The translations under genes and the position numbers were made by a program. From Cymbidium sinense (taxonomy: Eukaryota > Streptophyta > Magnoliopsida > Asparagales > Orchidaceae), in the NCBI GenBank assembly GCA_021442155.1, contig CM038215.1, forward strand, positions 7,650,976 through 7,714,975: a stretch of 64,000 nucleotides of DNA, given 5' to 3'. Positions 59,306-64,000 of this stretch are shown here, piece by piece. Below the pieces are notes generated by a model. The model worked only from the letters and a program-made list of their open reading frames with translations. It ran no database searches and was not told the origin of the DNA. Within the stretch, counting starts at the first letter, position 1. Each line of letters opens with the position of its first letter.

Positions 59306-60300
59306 CTATAGTGGATTGATCCTAGAGATTAAGTTCAGCTTATAAGGAAGCAGGTATTGCTGTAGCTTTTTGGATGCAAAGATTAAAGCTAGGCAATGAT
59401 TCTTAATGGGTGGATAATTAGGCTCAGTAGGGATTAGATGATGGCTGAGGTAGTAGAGTGCAATTTCCTTCCCTTCGTCATTGGTTTGGGCCAACAAAGA
59501 ACTAAAGGAGTCATCTAACATAGTAGTGTAAAGTATGAGAGGCTTGCCGATAGTAGAGCTGGTGTGTAATTACTTGATGTCTTCAAAGGCATGCTCACAC
59601 TTATCATCCACTTAAACTTGGCATCATTTTGACAAGTGCTAGAATCGACATCTTCGATAAGTTGGATATAAAGCATCTTAGATACTCCAAATGCCCTTAG
59701 AATGATCTAAGTTGAATTAAAATTTTAGGGGTGGCATTTCTAATATCTTGATCTTCTCCAATTGATTTGATTAGTGTCAACAACAAACCCAAGGAATTTT
59801 TATGATAATTTTGATGCACTATAGGGGATTCATTTTGAGGTTAAGTTGTCTTAGCTATTTAAAAACTACTCTCAGGTTAAAGAGATGGTCTTCTTTATCT
59901 CTACATTTGACCATGAGATCATCAACATAGCATGCTGGTATGTAACATCAGCATTTTTAAGGCTGAAAGGCATTACCTTATCATAATAGATTTCGATCAG
60001 GGGTTCTAAAAGTAGTGTTTCTTTTATATTCAGGGGCCATCTTTATTTGGTTATATCCAGATGAGCCATCCGTGAAAGAAAAAATTGCATGAGATGAGGC
60101 AATGTCCACCATCATCTCTGGGATTGGTAGTGGAAATTCATCTTTTGGACATGCCTTTTTTAAATCTTTAAAATTATTGCACAGGTGAATTTGTCCATTC
60201 TTTTTCTTAACTAGGATGATGCTGGCTAACCAAGTAGGATATTTTTCTTCTCCGATGAAGCCTGCATCAATCAATTTCTTGACTTCATAAATGACCTATT
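59306..60300 (-). pseudogene. Element D reverse transcriptase and connection domain
   Basis: A frame at 60274-59981 shows MIDAGFIGEEKYPTWLASII, then LVKKKNGQIHLCNNFKDLKK, DEFPLP and FTDGSSGYNQIKM, the fingers-palm motifs of Ty3/gypsy RT (the usual FMDGFSGYNQI carries the first catalytic Asp). After a frameshift comes YYDKVMPFSLKNADVTYQ, then a short deletion, then YVDDLMVKCRDKEDH (YVDD at 59929-59918). About 59521-59306 gives LDDSFSSLLAQTNDEGKEIA then LIFASKKLQQYLLPYK, the connection region. The deletion between TYQ and YVDD removes a helix normally present. Confidence 0.8.
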
Positions 60301-61284
60301 GTTCTATGTCTAATTGTGTGCGTCTAGTAGCTTTCTTAATAGGGTTAGCAGTATACTCTATTGCTAGTTTATGGATTGCTACGTCAGGAGACAATCTAAG
60401 CATCTCTTCATAACTCCATGCAAAGTAGTCCTTAAACTTGGTCATCTTTAACTAAGTCATTGGGTTTATTCATTCTTCTCCTTTCTCAGTTTGACCGACT
60501 CATATATAAGTTAATGTAATTTGAAAAGAACCTATCAGATTCCAATTGATTGGTGATTACTAAGTAGTGATCGTCATCATCGACTGGACCCACTGTACTA
60601 AATCCTAATCTCGGTCTTGATTGAGAATTTTTTACATTTTTTCATCCATATTCTTTCAAAGTAGTCTGACCTGCACTTTGACCAAGTATGTGGGATTAAC
60701 CCTTTCTTTGCTAAATTATCAACACAAGGCAAGTACCAATCAAAACATATTAAATCTTTATATGAATCATCCTCAAGTTATACATCAACTTCTTGACTTG
60801 TGGATAATGCTCTAGAAAGAACCTCAGTCTTCACACTTGTGGATGACTTAGCTTCTTAACTACCAAACCCTACTTTTTTAAGAGAAAGTGGGGTTAGAGC
60901 AAAGGTTCCCAAGATGCCTAACTGTTTCACAAATAGACTTGGATACACTTATGCTTTTTTTGTTGGAGCCATCTTCATTATTTATCTCAAGTGTCACCTC
61001 AAGGGAATCTACTCTTGAAGAGCTGGGTGTGCTAACCATATAAGACTCATTCTATGAACTAAATTTTAAGTCTATCAGGATAGCAGGTGTACTCTTGTTA
61101 GCTGGTACATATCTTCTATTGGGTGCCCAATAAGGAGGTTTTCCACCCCTGTCATTGCCTCTGAACTGGCCTCTTCCTCTGCCTGGTGGAGGTCAGGTAG
61201 TCCTACCCATGTTTTCAAATGGAGTAATGAACTGTGGTGGAATCTAATGTTAGGCTCCACTTCCTCCTCCAAGTCTAATTCTGC
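60301..61284 (-). pseudogene. Element D protease-RT linker
   Basis: Contains the same landmarks as C 26105-27240, for example GPVDDDDHYLVITNQLESDR near 60590-60520, but with more deletions. A 65-codon frame at 61272-61075 reads EEEVEPNIRFHHSSLLHLKT and further on GHPIEDMYQLTRV; it belongs to the linker just after the basic tract. A 64-codon plus-strand frame overlapping it is a shadow. Confidence 0.55.
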
Positions 61285-61360
61285 TCCTTATTTTCTTTTT
61301 CATTTTCTCTTTTCTTTTCTTTTTTTTTTCTCTTTTTTTTTTTCTTATTCTATTTCTTTT
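61285..61360 (-). repeat. Pyrimidine microsatellite in element D
   Basis: TTTTCTTTTCTT and T-run variants, decayed relative to elements B and C, located between linker and protease as in those copies. Confidence 0.75.
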
Positions 61361-61365
61361 ATTTT

Positions 61366-61603
61366 TTAAACTTTGGCCAAGTTCATGAGAATAGACTTGT
61401 TGATATTTAATTTAATAGAGTAGACGATCCCACCTCTCAGAAACTTCATACAATGATGTAGAGAGAATGGAACTATGTTGTTCTCATATATACATGGTTT
61501 CTCAAGCAAAGCATTCAAAGATGTATCCGAGTCTTTAATGTAAAGCTTGGCTTCGATTTTCCAATAATCTATCTCCAAGGGCAACAATATAGAGCCCAAG
61601 GCT
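61366..61603 (-). pseudogene. Element D protease C-terminal half
   Basis: Reads SILLPLEIDYWKIEAKLYIK then SLNALLEKPCIYENNIVPFS and LHHCMKFLRGG. It matches the C-half protease frames of B and C with the LLGRPWI box altered to LLEKPCI. Its upstream edge, QALGS, meets the LTR start at 61604 exactly as in element C. A premature ending replaces the YYVKGDLK part. Confidence 0.75.
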
Positions 61604-64000
61604 TGTTGGCCTCACTTTTGGACTGCGTATTCAATCTTCCCATCTTAGACTTAAAAGTCTTCTAGACAAGACTTCCCAGTAAAGACACAATAATTAGGTA
61701 AACACTTAACCTTAAAGACTTAGAAAGGGTTAACCATAGGATTAGATTATGCCTTAAGGATTAGGATAATCTACCTACACTACAACCCAAATCCAATCCA
61801 TATTCACCTTCTCAAACCAAACCTCAAATTCAATTCAAACATCAAATTCAAATCCAAATCCAAACCCGAATTCTAAAACCAAATGAATGAATCTCATGAT
61901 GAAATTGAAACTTGAAACCCTTCCTAAGCCATATGACCTATACCATCGACTTAGCAAAATCTTAATCCAAATCAATCCAAAATCAATTCATTTTCTCATA
62001 ATTAATTTATATCTTCAATCATCTTCCTAAATATAAATCAAATCTACATTCAAATGATCAAAACTAAATCAAACTAAATCAAATTAAAACTAAATTTCTA
62101 AGCCATATGACCTATCCCATGGACTTAGCCAAATCTTAATCCAAATCAAGTCAAACTCAATTGATTTTCTCACAAATCAATCATATTTTTAAATCAAATT
62201 CACAAATTTAAATGAAATATACATTTAAATCATCAAAACTAAATCAAACCAAATCAAAATCCAAACTAAGCTGTGACCAACTCCATGGACTTAGCCAAAT
62301 TCCTTCATTCCAAAACCCAAATTCAATTGATTTTCTCATGAATCAATCATACCTTCAATTATATTCACAAATATAAATGAAATCTAAAATCATCAAGCCA
62401 AACCAAAATCAACCCAAGTAACTTAACCCTTTTGATGAAATGTTCAAATGAACCAAAACCTATTTGAACCCAAGACAATTGCAATTGAATTTATATCAAT
62501 CCAAATTCATATATAAACTCAACTAAACAAACTCAACCCAAAATCAACTAAACCCTTGGTCCACTTGACCCAAAGTGGCCAATTTGACCTATTTGAGCCA
62601 AGTTCTAATCCTTTCCAAATTAGATTGAACCAAGCCCATCAAAACCTCCCATTTTGATTGTTGATCACCCATAATTGATCAATTGTCATAAATTTGGTCA
62701 AACCAAGCTGACTTGGTCATTTGACCAAGTCAACCCCTTAACCCAAATGAACACAAACTAGCCAAATTGCAACCTAAGCCAAATCCCTTGAAACCAATGA
62801 TTCACACAAAATCAAAATCAATATTTGAATATGTCTTGACTTACAATTGAGTCGAACAAAACCCAGTTGGCCCTCTTGACCCAGGTTGACCCAAATTCAC
62901 CTAAAAGACCAAATTGGGTCAAATCAAAATATAAACCAAATTTATTGATCCAAAGGCTCAAGTTCATTACAAATTGATTGTTGAACTTGGTCAAAGCCTT
63001 GATCGCATGATTCACCTTAGCCCAAAAAAGACCTAAAGGTTCAAGTTGGCCTAAATCAAACAAATCCAAATTAATTGAAACCAAAGCCTACAATCATCTT
63101 CAATTGCTTAATTAAACCCAAACACCCAACCCAAGCCAATTTGGCCAATTTGGTCAAATTGTCAACCCATTTGACCCAAATGAATTCAAATGAGCCAAAA
63201 TCAAAACTAAGCCAAACTAAAACCAATAGAACCAAAACATCCCAAATGATCATATGAACTTGACCCAACCCTTGGTTTGATGCTTTGACCAATTGGTCTT
63301 CACTAACCAATTTTACCTAAATGAGTCAAATTGAGTCAAACCTAACCAAATCAACTCCAATTGACTTGAAATTTGAGCTAACCCTTTTTTGGCTCATTTC
63401 AAATTTTCCCAAATAAAATCTAATGCCAAATTATCATTCTATCTTTGGGGCAAGGGCATCACATGAGGTAAATCACCAATATAAGTGGTCATTTCCATTC
63501 TTCAGCAACTTAGTACTCTCCCAATGGTCCACCTAGGCACCTAGGACACTACCCAACCTGACCTAAGGGGTGGTTGGGTTGGCCATGACCCATGGGAGGT
63601 GAAATCATCTCACCCACCCCATTGGATCATTTGAAACCCATAGGACACCCATGATTCCTCCTTGGCAGCCACCTCCACACCTTCAACCAACCAAGCAGAG
63701 CAAACTCACCTCCTCCCTACCACCCATGACTCCTTGAGATGGTCGGATGACCACTAGAAGCCAAACTCAATCCCACCATATGATAAAGATGAATGGGGGT
63801 ATACACCCCCTCTTTTCCACCAAACACACACAAAAATCATTCCTCAGAGCCCTAGCTACCTAAGACAAGATGTTACGACCATTTCCTAAGCTCTTTAGCT
63901 CATTCCTCGATAAAAAAATTCCATTCTCGTTTGTCTTGAAACAGGACACTCCCATTGTCAACCTAAATTCTCCATTTCTCCATCAAACTAAAATTAACTT
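61604..64000 (+). mobile_element. Antisense LTR at element D protease, 5' part
   Basis: Starts TGTTGGCCTCACTTTTGG and follows the C-element LTR collinearly from 27644 to about 30080 (for example CCCATTGGATCATTTGAAAC at about 63620 and CCCATTGGAGCATTTAAAAC at 29698). The preceding bases AAGGCT correspond to C's AAGGCC. It leaves the window, so whether it is a solo LTR with its second target copy is not visible. No coding content; the 60-88-codon frames (62818-63310) are chance. Confidence 0.75.

Larger units (their letters stand above)
54636..64000 (-). mobile_element. Element D: pol-containing fragment with antisense LTR
   Basis: On the minus strand: protease C-half (61603-61366), linker, RT, RNase H, integrase (to about 57420), and a repeat-rich 3' noncoding region down to 54636. 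Right of 61603 the antisense LTR begins, as in element C, and leaves the window. It is the only copy with integrase. No 3' LTR is visible. Confidence 0.75.

Noticed and set aside
62818..63310. Overlapping frames of 60-88 codons in the D LTR
   Set aside because: TTGACC/CCAAAT-rich repeated words give Leu/Gly/Phe-rich or Thr/Asn/Lys-rich frames by composition; the C copy of the same region is not open.

Overview
The window looks like flowering-plant nuclear heterochromatin (pericentromeric, interstitial or subtelomeric). Three things support this: long arrays of the Arabidopsis-type telomere heptamer CCCTAAA and decayed variants of it; remains of a Ty3/gypsy LTR retrotransposon family whose gag, protease and pol match the plant Tat/Ogre group; and repeated 3' ends of a plant glycine-rich RNA-binding protein gene. 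I find no intact host gene, tRNA, rRNA, CRISPR array or bacterial feature. Most long open frames are short pieces of decayed retroelement or shadows in low-complexity DNA.

Layout: (1) 1-1040, T/G-rich repeat ending in AATAAA. (2) 1041-1405, telomere-like array. (3) 1406-15304, element A (minus strand): a 7.4-kb 5' LTR (7927-15304), a primer-binding-site candidate, a leader with about 19 hairpins, an extra ORF upstream of gag, gag, and the first part of protease. (4) 15305-18150, element B pol (minus): RNase H, RT and protease C-terminal half, with A inserted at its RNase H end. (5) 18151-18805, LTR remnant. (6) 18806-23042, telomere-like array with two GRP fragments. (7) 23043-26104, second T/G-rich block. 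(8) 26105-37082, element C (minus): RT-proximal linker, protease C-half, a 7.3-kb solo LTR in the opposite orientation inserted inside the protease gene (27644-34964), then protease N-half and gag. (9) 37083-54635, telomere-like array with seven more GRP fragments. (10) 54636-64000, element D (minus): 3' noncoding repeats, integrase, RNase H, RT, linker and protease C-half, then the start of the same antisense LTR insertion running off the window.

The LTR was delimited by comparing the copies: it starts TGTTG and ends CCACA. In C it is flanked by AGGCC/TGGCC, a near-perfect 5-bp target duplication. C and D carry the LTR at the same protease position and B carries the protease next to the LTR interior, so these loci probably descend from one composite ancestor rather than from independent insertions.

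The least expected structures are the hairpin array in A's leader, whose arms change together while the loop stays near 10 nt, and the higher-order repeat that combines CCCTAAA arrays, A-rich decayed arrays, a recurring ACCGGTTTACTTAATTT-like boundary motif and a fixed GRP 3'-end fragment. All coordinates were read by eye; boundaries inside decayed DNA are good to roughly 10-50 bases.
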